From NCBI GenBank assembly GCA_027051905.1, contig JALUGO010000005.1, forward strand, positions 115,101 through 179,100: DNA of 64,000 nucleotides. Direction: 5' to 3'. The DNA comes from Desulfurobacteriaceae bacterium (GTDB lineage Bacteria; Aquificota; Aquificia; Desulfurobacteriales; Desulfurobacteriaceae). Below are positions 35,426 to 49,175 of the stretch, piece after piece. Both the position numbers and the translations under genes were made by a program. The notes under the pieces are model-generated. The model worked only from the letters and a program-made list of their open reading frames with translations, made no database searches and was not told the origin of the DNA. Within the stretch, counting starts at the first letter, position 1, and the number at the start of each line of letters is the position of its first letter.

Positions 35426-35485
35426 TTCCTCTCCTTGAAATTGAGATTGTTATACAATTATTACACATTTATTTCGGAGGTTGCC

Positions 35486-35971
35486 TTGAGCTTCGACCTG
35501 GAGTTTGCCCATAAAACTATTTTTTACGGCCTCTACTTCCTCTTCTTCCTTTCTACAGCTGTTTTCATAGAGAGACTTCTCTATTTTTTCTTTACCTTTC
35601 CCGCAGAGAAAAAGCTGGTCATAAAGGAAGCTGAAAAAACAGGAGAGAGGGGAGTTGAACTTCTCTATACCTCTTACTCTGGAAGGCTTGAAAGAGGTAA
35701 GGGACTTCTAATGTTCACAATTACCGCTTCTCCGCTTATAGGTCTTCTTGGAACAGTCCTCGGAATAATGAACTCCTTTAACACAATGGCAGAAAAGGGA
35801 GTTTCAGACATAGCAGCTGTCAGCAGAGGAATTGCATTTGCCCTTGAAGCTACAGCGCTTGGAATAGCCGTAGCCGTAGTTTCCCTGATCTACTACTACA
35901 CAGTTACCGGCCTCTCAAAAAGGTTTAAATCGGAGCTGAAAAAGCTCATTCTTAAAACTCTCAGTGGTTAA
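35486..35971 (+). CDS. exbB: MotA/TolQ/ExbB proton channel protein
   Basis: 161 residues from TTG 35486, chosen because GGAGG lies seven bases upstream and an earlier in-frame TTG (35435) has no good signal and would run through the promoter region. Membrane segments at about 10-35, 85-105 and 125-150; the channel signature ITASPLIGLLGTVLGIMNSF and ALEATALGIAVAVVSL are clear. It forms the pentameric proton channel with ExbD. It is divergently transcribed from exbD-tonB across a ~60-bp region containing TTGTTATACAA. Confidence 0.87.
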   Translation: MSFDLEFAHKTIFYGLYFLFFLSTAVFIERLLYFFFTFPAEKKLVIKEAEKTGERGVELLYTSYSGRLERGKGLLMFTITASPLIGLLGTVLGIMNSFNTMAEKGVSDIAAVSRGIAFALEATALGIAVAVVSLIYYYTVTGLSKRFKSELKKLILKTLSG

Positions 35972-35982
35972 GTTCAATAACA

Positions 35983-36321
35983 ATGGACAGGCAATCTCCC
36001 AGCGAAATTCAGATAACTTTAACTACAATACTTTCGGCTGGCCTCTTCTGGTTCACTATATACACTTTAGCTGTAGAAATCCTCTACAAACTCAACCGGT
36101 TGACACCTCACGATTTGGATATAATCCTGGTAAACCTGCCCTACAGATATCGGCCTGTGCTCTTAACTGTTCCCCTCTCTTTCATTCTTATTTTATCGTC
36201 TCTCTTCCTTTACAAGATGTACTCAACCGACAGGAAAAAACAGGTCATCATTTCCATGCTCTTTTTCTTCTTTGTCCACCTATTTTTCTTTTACGTTGAT
36301 GTCCTTCCACGTGCATTTTAA
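35983..36321 (+). CDS. Small integral membrane protein, function unknown
   Basis: 112 residues from ATG 35983, 11 bases after exbB. There are three strongly hydrophobic segments (around 15-35, 58-75 and 85-105) separated by basic loops. I recognise no family. No good Shine-Dalgarno sequence precedes the ATG, so translation may be coupled to exbB. An overlapping frame starting at 35964 looks like a shadow. The stop shares TTAA with the convergent transporter. Confidence 0.6.
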   Translation: MDRQSPSEIQITLTTILSAGLFWFTIYTLAVEILYKLNRLTPHDLDIILVNLPYRYRPVLLTVPLSFILILSSLFLYKMYSTDRKKQVIISMLFFFFVHLFFFYVDVLPRAF

Positions 36322-37394
36322 GTAGCAAAAAGGAAATACGTTAAAACTCCAGTCAGAAAGGCTAAAAAGCCATAAATATGAAACTTAACAACAATAGCTT
36401 TACCTTGATTATTAATTTCCCTTACGTAGAGCCTGTAGGCTATAAGGTTGGCCATAGAAGCAACGAGGGTTCCAAAACCGCCAACACTCACTCCCCAGAG
36501 GAGGGTTTTCCAGTCTGACGTAAAGTCTGAGAGCAAAAGGGCAGACGGAACGTTACTCATAAACTGGCTTAAAGCTGCAGAAATCCAGAAAAGTTTTTCT
36601 CCGGAGAGCTCCCCAACCCTCAAGTAAGATGAGAGGTTATCTGTAAACCCGAAGAAACAGAAAAAGGTTCCAAGGAGAAAGTAGTCAACCTTAAGGAAAG
36701 CTCTTCCGTGAAAGAGAAGAACGGCGGTAACAACGAAAACTCCTAACCAGATGGAAAGAAAACCTAAAGCAGACAGGATAAAGAAGAAAAAGAGAACGAG
36801 GAAGAGGGGAGCTCCCTTCCCCAGCTCAAACTCAACCTTTTCTACCGCTTCAGACTTAAGGGAAAAGCCCCTTAAAAGAACAAAGAAAAATACAAATAAC
36901 CCTAACGGCAGAACTGTTTTAACAAAATCCAGAACACCGGGAGAGTAGTGGTAAAAGATGTAGAGGTTCTGAGGGTTTCCAATAGGACTAACAGCAGAGA
37001 GACCGTTAACCACAAGGACTTCTAAAATAATCGCTTCTTCAATAAATCGGGAGTTAATTAGAAGAGTTAGAGGAACGGTAACAAAGAGGGCAACATCGTT
37101 TGTGATAAAAACCGAAAGAATACCGGCAGCAGCAACTAATTTCGCTATAGCGTATCTTCCTGAAAGGAACCGGGAAACGATAAATCGGAAAACCCTCTCC
37201 TCCCTTAAAGCCTCAAGGAGAGAGAGGAAAACCCAGAGAGTAAAGAGGGTCTTAATCTCATCCCCGCTGAAATGTGGAATTCTCTTTAAATAGAGAGAGG
37301 AAAAGAGCAAGAGGAAGCGGGAGACGAAAAAGAGCCATTCCTTTAACAGGTATTTGGCAATAGCAGAGAGAGTAGAATAAATTTTCACATTCAT
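36318..37394 (-). CDS. Ion transporter-superfamily membrane protein (ArsB/NhaD/SLC13-like)
   Basis: 358 residues, about ten membrane segments. AAAGILSVFITNDVALFVTVPL and LSAVSPIGNPQNLYIF are the two half-repeat signatures (Thr-Asn-Asp and Gly-Asn-Pro-Gln-Asn) of the ArsB/NhaD superfamily of anion transporters and sodium/proton antiporters. The length is on the short side. The substrate cannot be predicted; no ars gene is nearby. It is divergent from the PBP1A gene, with a TATAAT at 37404-37409 in the gap facing that gene. Confidence 0.78.
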   Translation of the reverse strand: MNVKIYSTLSAIAKYLLKEWLFFVSRFLLLFSSLYLKRIPHFSGDEIKTLFTLWVFLSLLEALREERVFRFIVSRFLSGRYAIAKLVAAAGILSVFITNDVALFVTVPLTLLINSRFIEEAIILEVLVVNGLSAVSPIGNPQNLYIFYHYSPGVLDFVKTVLPLGLFVFFFVLLRGFSLKSEAVEKVEFELGKGAPLFLVLFFFFILSALGFLSIWLGVFVVTAVLLFHGRAFLKVDYFLLGTFFCFFGFTDNLSSYLRVGELSGEKLFWISAALSQFMSNVPSALLLSDFTSDWKTLLWGVSVGGFGTLVASMANLIAYRLYVREINNQGKAIVVKFHIYGFLAFLTGVLTYFLFAT

Positions 37395-39357
37395 GAACAG
37401 AAATATAATACGAGGTGGTCTTAAATGTTAAGGCTTCTAATCGCTTTACTAATTTTAATTTCAGCTACAATACCCTCATTCGGTTCAACAGCTTATAAAA
37501 ACAAACTTATGCCCCCGTTTGCGTCAACAGTTTACGGAAACAATGGAAAGCCCATAGGTTTTTTCTACACAGGAAAGTTCAGACTCTATGCTCCCTACAG
37601 CAAAATCCCAAAAACCCTAATTTACGCAGTAATAACAGCTGAAGACGAAAGGTTCTTCAAGCACAGCGGGATAGACCCGATCGGCATTGTAAGGGCAGCG
37701 ATAACAGACATCTCAAGGGGAAAAATCGTTCAGGGTGGAAGCACAATAACCCAGCAGCTTGCAAAAATGGTCTTCCTCTCTCCAAAGAGAACCATAGAGA
37801 GAAAACTGAAGGAAATTGAACTCGCCAAAAAACTGGAAGAGAACCTTACGAAAGAGGAGATACTGGAGCTCTACCTTAACTACGTTTACCTCTCAAACGG
37901 AGCTTACGGCGTTAGAGCTGCCGCCTGGGTTCTCTTTGGAGAAAACCTGAACCAGCTCACTCCCGCCCAGTGTGCACTAATTGCAGGAATAATAAGAGGT
38001 CCCGAATACTATAACCCATTTAAACATCCCCAGAGGGCACTGAAAAGAAGAAACCTCATACTTAAGAAAATGTTAGATAAGGGCTACATCTCAAAAGAAG
38101 AGTATAACCAAGCAGTAAATGAACCTCTAACACCTTTAAAGACCCCCAACAGACCGAGAACCGCAGGTTACGATCTGGACTTTGTAAAGTTTGAGATCCT
38201 GAAAAAGGGAATACTAACAACCAGACAGCTCTATTCAGGAGGTTACTCAATCTACACATCAATAGACCCGGAAATTGAAAAATACGCTCAAAACGTCCTT
38301 AAACAGTTTAACGAAGCCTACAGTAAAGCCCATAAGCTGGAAGACCTGCAGTGTGCCGGATTTGCCGTCGATAAAGACGGAAAGGTCATTTTTGTAGTTG
38401 GAGGAAGTGACTACTCCCAAACAAAACTCAACAGGGCTTTTCAGGTTCAGAGACCCATAGGTTCCACTGCAAAGCCATTTACATACCTTACAGCCTTTCA
38501 AAACGGCTGGTCACCTCTGGACTTTATACCGAACCAGCCAATAGAAATGCCCATGGATAAGTTTGACCCGAGAACGGGAAAAAGGCTCTGGTGGAAACCT
38601 GAAAACTACGGCAAGAAGTTCTCTCCCTTTATGACGCTGAGACAGGCACTCATGAACTCTGTTAACGTAGCAACCCTTCATCTTGCAATGAACTTCCCCC
38701 GGAAAATAAGAGAAAACCTTATAAAGTTTGAACTCATTTCACCAGACTCCCCATTTGACCTATCTTACGTTCTGGGAAGTTTCCCGTCTAACCTATACAG
38801 AGTGGTAAGGGCATATACGGCTTTCCAGAGTGGAGGAATCTTAAAAGAGCCATATTCCGTTCTTAAAGTCAAAAACCGATACGAGAAAACGGTTTACATC
38901 GGCTACCCGCGGCTCAAAAAGGTGTCAGACCCTGAATCTGTATTCATTTTGCGTTCCATTATGCAGGACGTGGTAAAAAATGGAACTGCTGCGTCAATTT
39001 CATACCTGACAGACCGGTTCGACGTGGCCGGAAAAACTGGAACAACAAACGATTACAGAGATACCTACTTTACCGGTTTTACAACTTCGTTCGTTATGAG
39101 CGTCTGGTTCGGGAGGGACAGTTACAAAACGATGTGGAGAGGAGCCACAGGAGGGGGTGTATCAGCTCCTCCCTGGGGTAAAATTGCACTGAAACTATGT
39201 GAAAAGTTCAGCTGCAGCAAATTTGTTCCCCCTTACGAGGAGATAGTTAAAAGCTATCCTCCACCTACTCACTTTCCAGAAAAAGAGATGGAGGAGCTTT
39301 ACTACGACCAGCTGATAAACCAGTTAGGAGAAGAGACCAGCTCCAAGGAGGAAGAGG

Positions 39358-43064
<3,707 letters not shown>

Positions 43065-43075
43065 GGAGTCTAATC

Positions 43076-46000
43076 ATGAAACTCCTTAAATTTTTCATCC
43101 TTTCTATAATAATCCTCTTCTTTAGCAGTTCCCAGATTAAAGCCAAAACCAACGATTATTTTGCCATTCCTCCATTCCTTGGTGGAAACGTTAAACCTAA
43201 CGTCCTTATAATTCTTGACAATTCAGGTAGTATGAAGTTTCCTGCATACTGGCCTAATAGCAAAAGTAAAACTGATACTTCTTTTAACCCAGATAGAACA
43301 TATACCGGCATTTTTAACCCAAAAGCAAGATACAGCTACTCTTACGCTGAAAAAGCCTTCTACCCAGACAGCCAAGGCGACTGGAGTGGAAACTTTTTAA
43401 ACTGGCTTACGACAAGAAGATACGACACTCTACTCAAAGCACTTATTGGTGGAAATATTGAGAGAAAAAACGGTAAGCTTTATTTAAGAGGATTAAACAT
43501 AACAGAAGAGGAATATTATGACTACGAGTTTAAGAAGAAGTGCTCCAAAAATTTCTGTAAAAATTACTTACCAAAAAGATTTAAAGGAAAAGAAATAACA
43601 GTAGGTGTAGATTGTGATGGAAAAAACGCAACAAGAACCGACCGGTTCTGTTTTGAAGTAAAAAGAAAAAAAGGAGTAAAAGGAAAAAAGTTTGCTATAA
43701 GAGTTCGAATATCAAAGGAACCCGAAGGTATCATTCAAAAGTATCTTCCTAAAGTAAGAATGGGGCTTATGAATTTTAACAAAGGAAGCTATTACGAGAC
43801 AGGAAAAGACAAAGATGGGGGAAAAGTTGTAAGTTACATAGCAGACAATAACACTGAAATCTTAACACTCTTTCAGGATATAGATAAAAAAACAACTAGC
43901 ACTTTATACCCACATATGTGGACACCTTTAGCAGAGACTTACTATGAAGCTATAAGATATTTCCGTGCCCAGGAATCTGCCTACAATGAAGGCGTTAATT
44001 ACAAAAATCACGATCCTATTCAACTCAGATGTCAGCAAAACTACGTAATACTCGTAACAGACGGTGAATCAACTATGGATAAAAATGTTCCAGGAACAGC
44101 TTTTGAAGGAAAAACTGAAAGTGTTGAAGATCCTAACTTCAACATAAAAGACTGGATGGATGCAATCGCCAATAATGAAGAAACCCAATCAGAATACGAT
44201 AAGGAAAGAGGTTCAAATGGAACATACTATCTTGAAGGAACTGCATATTACGCCCACGTATCTGATCTAAGAGAAGATCTTCCGGGAAAACAAAATCTCA
44301 ACCTGTTTGTTATATACACTTATGGAAAAAGTGGAAGCAAATTACTCAAAATGGCCGCTAAATATGGAGGTTTCATAGACCTAAACAACAACGGCGTTCC
44401 AGATCTCCAAAGTGAATGGGACAAAGATAAAGATGAAATTCCTGACAATTATTTTGAAGCTGGAAACGAAGATAAACTTACAGAAGCTTTAAATTCCGTA
44501 TTTCAACAGATACTTAACAGAGCATCCTCTGGATCAGCACTATCAATACCCATGAAAAGCGGCAAGCATAAAAACCTTGCTCTACAAGCTATATTCTATC
44601 CGGAAAAGTTATACAGTCAAAACGCTATTTTCTGGACCGGCGACATTTACACTTGGTGGCTTTTCAATAGAGGAAATATTTTTAACCTGAGGGAGGATAA
44701 TGCAGATCACTATACTCTAAATGTCCTAAAAGACTACATCCTGGAGTGGGAACTTGACAATGATCAGCTTATCATTTCAGCTTATAAAAGCTATGAATCA
44801 GGAGAGAAATCAGACAACCTAACAGAACAGTATTCCTCTTTCAATGAAACTTCCCCAATATACAGTATAGGAGAAAAACTCCTATCAACTTCAGCTAACA
44901 GTAGACACATATATACAACTCTGGATGGCAAAAATTTTATCGAGTTTAAACCCTCAAACGCATCCAGATTTATATTAGAAACCTCCTATGAGTCGAATAC
45001 TTTTAAATTACCGATACTTGGCATACCTGCAGAGTGCTTCAACTACTGTCAATTCTTAAGTGATTGCTCCAGTAACTCAACAAATGCAACTAGAATATCA
45101 TTCTGTATGTTCGACAAAATGATTGCATGTATGAGTGAAAACGACCCAGACTACTATGAAAAACTAATAAAATGGGTAAGAGGAGTTGACTATCCAGATT
45201 TTAGATCCCGTAGAACATCTGAACCTGTTGTAGATACTGAAGGCAGCGATATAAACGTCTGGAAGCTAGGAGACATTATCTATTCATCCCCAATATCTGT
45301 TAGTTATGACAACTACACTGTCACTTTCGTTGGAGCAAACGATGGAATGTTACATGCCTTTAAAACAGGATATACCAAAGCAACTGGAGACCCTAACAAT
45401 CCAGTAAAAATACAGAACGAAAAGCAAGATGAGTCAACTTCAGAACTTGGAAAGGAACTCTGGGCATACATACCCCAAAACGTTCTACCTTACCTGGCTT
45501 TTCTTGCAGACCCAAACTACAAACACATATATACGGTTGACCTTAGACCCTATGTCGTCCGAATTAAAGATAGAGACAAAGAGAAAATAATCTTAATAGG
45601 CGGCCTTAGACTGGGTGGAGCTACAGAATCTCACGATGACATAGCTATTAACCCTCCCGATTACGCCTGCCCTGCCTCTCTTTTCTCTATAATTAAAACT
45701 TATTGTGAGTCTTGCATGAATCTCTTTCCTGTTTCTTTAGGTTTTTCAATATGCGATCTATTTGACGCTCCGGTGGATTACAGCAACTGCATTGGATTAT
45801 CTTCCTACTTTGCAATAGATGTTACCGACCCAGAGAATCCTAAGTTACTATGGGAATTCCCGTCCCACAACTTCTCCAGCGGAATCTCCTTTAGTTTCGG
45901 TTCATCCATGGTTAACTTGAACTTCTCCTATTCAGGACCCGCGATTATAGAAGAAGACGGAAAATACTATCTGGTTATAGCTACAGGACCCATAAACTAT

Positions 46001-47020
46001 TCCGGAGAATACTCATCTTCTAATACAGAAGACACTCTCAACTTAGTAATAATAGATCTCCTAACAGGTTCAATCAAAAGAATAATAGAAACCGATATCT
46101 ACCCTGCTTTCTCAGGAAGACTTTTTACAACCGGAGTCGATCTTGATAACGATGGGAATACCGATTATGTCTTCCTGGGATTCACCAAACAGGATAACTC
46201 CAAGCAATTCTCAGGCGGAATAGCAGTATTAGTAGGTGACATAGGATACAACTTAGAATTATACCCACTCAGTAAATACCCATTGGAACAATGGAAAATA
46301 AAGACATTTTCACAACTTGGAAGCGTTACAATTCCACCAGTCACTTCAAAAATTGAAGCCATGAAGTGCTTTAACAACTGGTATATTTACTTTGGAACAG
46401 GCAGATGGTTCACCAAAAATGATAACTGGGAAGAAAACGATAACTATTTATTCGGAATTCCCCTCATCCCTCACTCTTCTACAGGAAGTGGTAACTACAA
46501 TAATTTCGACTATATAACATTCCCTCAAACGTTTGTAGATGTTTCTAACCAACAAGAAGCAACAAACATATGTCAGGATGCAGCGAACAAACAATTAGAT
46601 GGCTGGTATCTCCAGTTAGAATCATCCGATGAAAATTTTTTAAGAGAAAAAGATATTTCTGATCCTACACCTTCTGACCAGAACGTAATAATCTTTACAA
46701 CGATTAAACCCACAAGAGATGCCTGTAGCTTTGGTGGCAAAAGTAGATTATGGGGACTTAACTGTGCATTAGGAACATCTATAGATTACTCATGCCCTGA
46801 AGGAACAACTAAGCAGTTTAACATACAGAAAAAACCAAAAGGAGTTCTTTTCTTACAACTATCTAATGGGAACATATATCCAATAAACCTATCTTCAGGA
46901 TTCACTGAAAACAACAACCGGACTACAAGCTGGTATACGGGTATTGCCCCTGAAACCTCAACACCTCTTATTACTCCCGGTGGAATACATGGAGAGCTTT
47001 TACTATGGCTAGAGAAATAA
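43076..47020 (+). CDS. pilY1: PilY1/PilC-type type IV pilus tip-associated protein
   Basis: 1314 residues from ATG 43076 (TTAAGGAG upstream), with a signal peptide (MKLLKFFILSIIILFFSSS). A von Willebrand A-like N-terminal half has the MIDAS pattern LDNSGSM (Asp48, Ser50, Ser52) and ILVTDGES; a calcium-site-like DLNNNGVPDLQSEWDKDKD follows. The C-terminal half is a PilY1 beta-propeller with GANDGMLHAFK and the Ca-binding loop DLDNDGNTDYVF. Cysteines are frequent, as expected for an exported protein. PilY1 promotes pilus extension and adhesion. It heads the minor pilin operon, and composition is visibly more AT-rich than neighbouring genes. Confidence 0.92.
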   Translation: MKLLKFFILSIIILFFSSSQIKAKTNDYFAIPPFLGGNVKPNVLIILDNSGSMKFPAYWPNSKSKTDTSFNPDRTYTGIFNPKARYSYSYAEKAFYPDSQGDWSGNFLNWLTTRRYDTLLKALIGGNIERKNGKLYLRGLNITEEEYYDYEFKKKCSKNFCKNYLPKRFKGKEITVGVDCDGKNATRTDRFCFEVKRKKGVKGKKFAIRVRISKEPEGIIQKYLPKVRMGLMNFNKGSYYETGKDKDGGKVVSYIADNNTEILTLFQDIDKKTTSTLYPHMWTPLAETYYEAIRYFRAQESAYNEGVNYKNHDPIQLRCQQNYVILVTDGESTMDKNVPGTAFEGKTESVEDPNFNIKDWMDAIANNEETQSEYDKERGSNGTYYLEGTAYYAHVSDLREDLPGKQNLNLFVIYTYGKSGSKLLKMAAKYGGFIDLNNNGVPDLQSEWDKDKDEIPDNYFEAGNEDKLTEALNSVFQQILNRASSGSALSIPMKSGKHKNLALQAIFYPEKLYSQNAIFWTGDIYTWWLFNRGNIFNLREDNADHYTLNVLKDYILEWELDNDQLIISAYKSYESGEKSDNLTEQYSSFNETSPIYSIGEKLLSTSANSRHIYTTLDGKNFIEFKPSNASRFILETSYESNTFKLPILGIPAECFNYCQFLSDCSSNSTNATRISFCMFDKMIACMSENDPDYYEKLIKWVRGVDYPDFRSRRTSEPVVDTEGSDINVWKLGDIIYSSPISVSYDNYTVTFVGANDGMLHAFKTGYTKATGDPNNPVKIQNEKQDESTSELGKELWAYIPQNVLPYLAFLADPNYKHIYTVDLRPYVVRIKDRDKEKIILIGGLRLGGATESHDDIAINPPDYACPASLFSIIKTYCESCMNLFPVSLGFSICDLFDAPVDYSNCIGLSSYFAIDVTDPENPKLLWEFPSHNFSSGISFSFGSSMVNLNFSYSGPAIIEEDGKYYLVIATGPINYSGEYSSSNTEDTLNLVIIDLLTGSIKRIIETDIYPAFSGRLFTTGVDLDNDGNTDYVFLGFTKQDNSKQFSGGIAVLVGDIGYNLELYPLSKYPLEQWKIKTFSQLGSVTIPPVTSKIEAMKCFNNWYIYFGTGRWFTKNDNWEENDNYLFGIPLIPHSSTGSGNYNNFDYITFPQTFVDVSNQQEATNICQDAANKQLDGWYLQLESSDENFLREKDISDPTPSDQNVIIFTTIKPTRDACSFGGKSRLWGLNCALGTSIDYSCPEGTTKQFNIQKKPKGVLFLQLSNGNIYPINLSSGFTENNNRTTSWYTGIAPETSTPLITPGGIHGELLLWLEK

Positions 47021-47463
47021 ATGGGTTTACATTACTAGAAGTAATCATAATAGTGGTTATTGTAGGACTATTAACAGTCATAGCAATTCCACGCTTGCAA
47101 ATTTGGAGGGAGAAATACAGTGTAAAGTCTGAAACGAGAACGATCTATTCTCTACTGGAGAAATATAGAAATTATGCTTTTACTAGAAAATCTGACATCG
47201 AAATTGAAGTCAATAGAAATCAAATTGAAGTGAAAAATCCAAGCACAAACGATACTCTGGAAGAGCTTGAACTTAAACACTCTGTTCTCAACTCCAGTAA
47301 CAGTAGTAGTTTCTCCATAAAAGTCAGTAAAAGAGGGACATTCTATCCAAATACATCCATACGCATTGCTTCCAATGTTAATGCAACCCCAAACTGTTTA
47401 ACGGTAACTATTAACAGCCTTAGGTTGGGTAGCTGGAATGGAAGAAAATGTGTACCTCAGTAG
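47005..47463 (+). CDS. Type IV minor pilin, FimT/FimU/GspH-like
   Basis: 152 residues. A class III prepilin leader MAREING is followed by FTLLEVIIIVVIVGLLTVIA, with the cleavage site after Gly and Glu at +5. The C-terminal part is a beta-rich globular domain with GTFYPNTSIRIASN and two cysteines. It would be processed by PilD and take part in the pilus-initiating complex. It starts inside pilY1 (16-base overlap), with the next gene starting inside it. Confidence 0.87.
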   Translation: MAREINGFTLLEVIIIVVIVGLLTVIAIPRLQIWREKYSVKSETRTIYSLLEKYRNYAFTRKSDIEIEVNRNQIEVKNPSTNDTLEELELKHSVLNSSNSSSFSIKVSKRGTFYPNTSIRIASNVNATPNCLTVTINSLRLGSWNGRKCVPQ

Positions 47464-47881
47464 ATTGAAGAAAGGTTTCTCCTTAATAGAAAGTCTTATT
47501 GCATTATTTGTTTTTCTGGTTGCCATATTAGGAATTTTCTCCACTCTTAACCTGTTATACAAGACCAACATATCAAACATTATTATGAGCGAAGCAGTAA
47601 AGGTAGCTCAACAAGAGATTAACAAAGTAAGAACTTTGCAGTTTGATAATGTTACAAATTCATATCTTAATCCTCCAGGTCTTTCAAGCTGCGATCCGTC
47701 CAACCCAGATGCCAGCATAAAAAGGCAAATTAGGAATCTTACTATTTCTTACGGAAAATATTACGAGGTAAGACAATTAAGCCCTAACATTAAGGAAGTA
47801 AAATTAACAGTGTGCTGGGAATACCAAGGGAAAAATCATAACTATGTGATAACAACAATTATAAGTAAAGGTGCACTATGA
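47438..47881 (+). CDS. pilV: Type IV minor pilin, PilV-like
   Basis: 147 residues. The leader MEENVYLSRLKKG is followed by FSLIESLIALFVFLVAILGI, giving a canonical prepilin peptidase site with Glu at +5. The ASSOCIATED central region (EAVKVAQQEINKVRTLQ) and conserved cysteine-containing stretches fit PilV. The start overlaps the preceding pilin gene by 26 bases and the end overlaps pilW by four (ATGA). Confidence 0.84.
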   Translation: MEENVYLSRLKKGFSLIESLIALFVFLVAILGIFSTLNLLYKTNISNIIMSEAVKVAQQEINKVRTLQFDNVTNSYLNPPGLSSCDPSNPDASIKRQIRNLTISYGKYYEVRQLSPNIKEVKLTVCWEYQGKNHNYVITTIISKGAL

Positions 47882-48777
47882 GAAAAGGATTGACAGTAGC
47901 TGAGCTACTGATTGCTGTGCTTATAACAATTATACTAATAACTGTTATATACTTTTCATATTCTAAACTTGTTAAAAGAACAACCCAAGAAAGTTCTTCT
48001 ATTAAAACTCAGTTAGAAACACTTACGGGTATAGAGCTACTACGACTCGATCTTGAACATGCTGGTTATGGAATAGCAAAGGATGAATCTTCAAATATTA
48101 TTGAATGGGATAACTCCACAAAATCTCTTACTATAAGATCTGTTCTTAACAACACCAACAAAGTTACTCAAAGCTGGGCTCTTGTTGATTGTTCCTCTGG
48201 AATTCCGCTTATAGCAGCCTCAGGAGGAAACTTATCTTCATCAACTCATGTTGTTTATCTAACAACAGACAGAACTTTTATAGCAAATGGAACCCTTAGT
48301 AGCTGTCCTACTAACGACATTCTTCTGGCATTTCCTTACTCTTCAGGAACATCAGGCTGCTCCAAACAGTTTTGCTACAAAATAACCTATAAATTAAGTT
48401 CAGACCAACCTCTTCAGACATGCAATCCTTACACGCACAACTTACTAAGAGCCGTTGGAAGAAGTAATGGATATCCTGTAATAGACTGTATAGCTGACTT
48501 TGTCACAACTTTTGACTACGATTCAAACGGAGACGGTATTCTGTCAAATTCTGAAAGAAATCAGCTTTTATCTACATTTTCCTGTAACTCAACAGATTGT
48601 CCAAGATTAAAACAGATAAACATATATCTGCTTGTTCAGGAAGGAAAAGAAGATCCTGAATTCTTTTTTAACGGCAACACAACTATTGACAATATAACAT
48701 TGCAGTTACCTCCTGATTATGTTCACTATAGATGGAAGATAATCAAGTTAACCGTAGTTCCTATGGAGTTAAAATGA
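47878..48777 (+). CDS. pilW: Type IV minor pilin, PilW-like
   Basis: 299 residues. The short leader MRKG is followed by LTVAELLIAVLITIILITVI with Glu at +5. The large C-terminal domain has SIKTQLETLTGIELLRLDLEHAGYGI (in pieces), typical of PilW where an LRxDLxxAGYG stretch follows the helix, plus many cysteines. ATG overlaps the pilV stop, and the stop overlaps the pilX start. Confidence 0.84.
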   Translation: MRKGLTVAELLIAVLITIILITVIYFSYSKLVKRTTQESSSIKTQLETLTGIELLRLDLEHAGYGIAKDESSNIIEWDNSTKSLTIRSVLNNTNKVTQSWALVDCSSGIPLIAASGGNLSSSTHVVYLTTDRTFIANGTLSSCPTNDILLAFPYSSGTSGCSKQFCYKITYKLSSDQPLQTCNPYTHNLLRAVGRSNGYPVIDCIADFVTTFDYDSNGDGILSNSERNQLLSTFSCNSTDCPRLKQINIYLLVQEGKEDPEFFFNGNTTIDNITLQLPPDYVHYRWKIIKLTVVPMELK

Positions 48778-49175
48778 GACAGGGAGTTGCTTTAATCACT
48801 GCCGTCGTGTTAAGTTTGATAGTTTTACTCCTATCCTTGACTTTAATATTTATGTTAAAATCAAGTATATTTATAGCAGGATCCGAAAAAAAATACACTT
48901 CCTCATTAGAGGTAAACAAAGGAGTTGCAAATTATATAATTCAAAATATCCTTAATGGAAGTCTGGAATGCAACACTCCTGATAGAAAATGTTCCGCTAA
49001 TTCAACAATAGATTTAGGAAGCTTATCTTCAATTGGGAATTATAGAACGACAGCTAAAGTTTTAAATATTTTGACTTTACCAGATGGATCCAAAATATAC
49101 TCGATAGAAGTTGAAACAATTAATTCAAAAACTAAAGAAAAATCTGTTGTTGACTTTGTTTACAAAGTAGAGTGA
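48774..49175 (+). CDS. pilX: Type IV minor pilin assembly protein, PilX/GspK-like
   Basis: 133 residues from ATG 48774, which overlaps the pilW stop (ATGA) and follows ATGGAG. The N-terminus MRQGVALITAVVLSLIVLLL is prepilin-like but has Thr rather than Glu at +5, the known peculiarity of PilX/GspK tip pilins. It is shorter than typical PilX. Together with the three preceding pilins and PilY1 it forms a full priming set. The end overlaps convergent lptB by 16 bases. Confidence 0.8.
   Translation: MRQGVALITAVVLSLIVLLLSLTLIFMLKSSIFIAGSEKKYTSSLEVNKGVANYIIQNILNGSLECNTPDRKCSANSTIDLGSLSSIGNYRTTAKVLNILTLPDGSKIYSIEVETINSKTKEKSVVDFVYKVE

Noticed and set aside
35964..36299. Frame starting at the end of exbB, overlapping the small membrane protein
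   Set aside because: The alternative frame at 35983 gives a coherent three-helix membrane protein, while this one gives a mixed, non-protein-like sequence.
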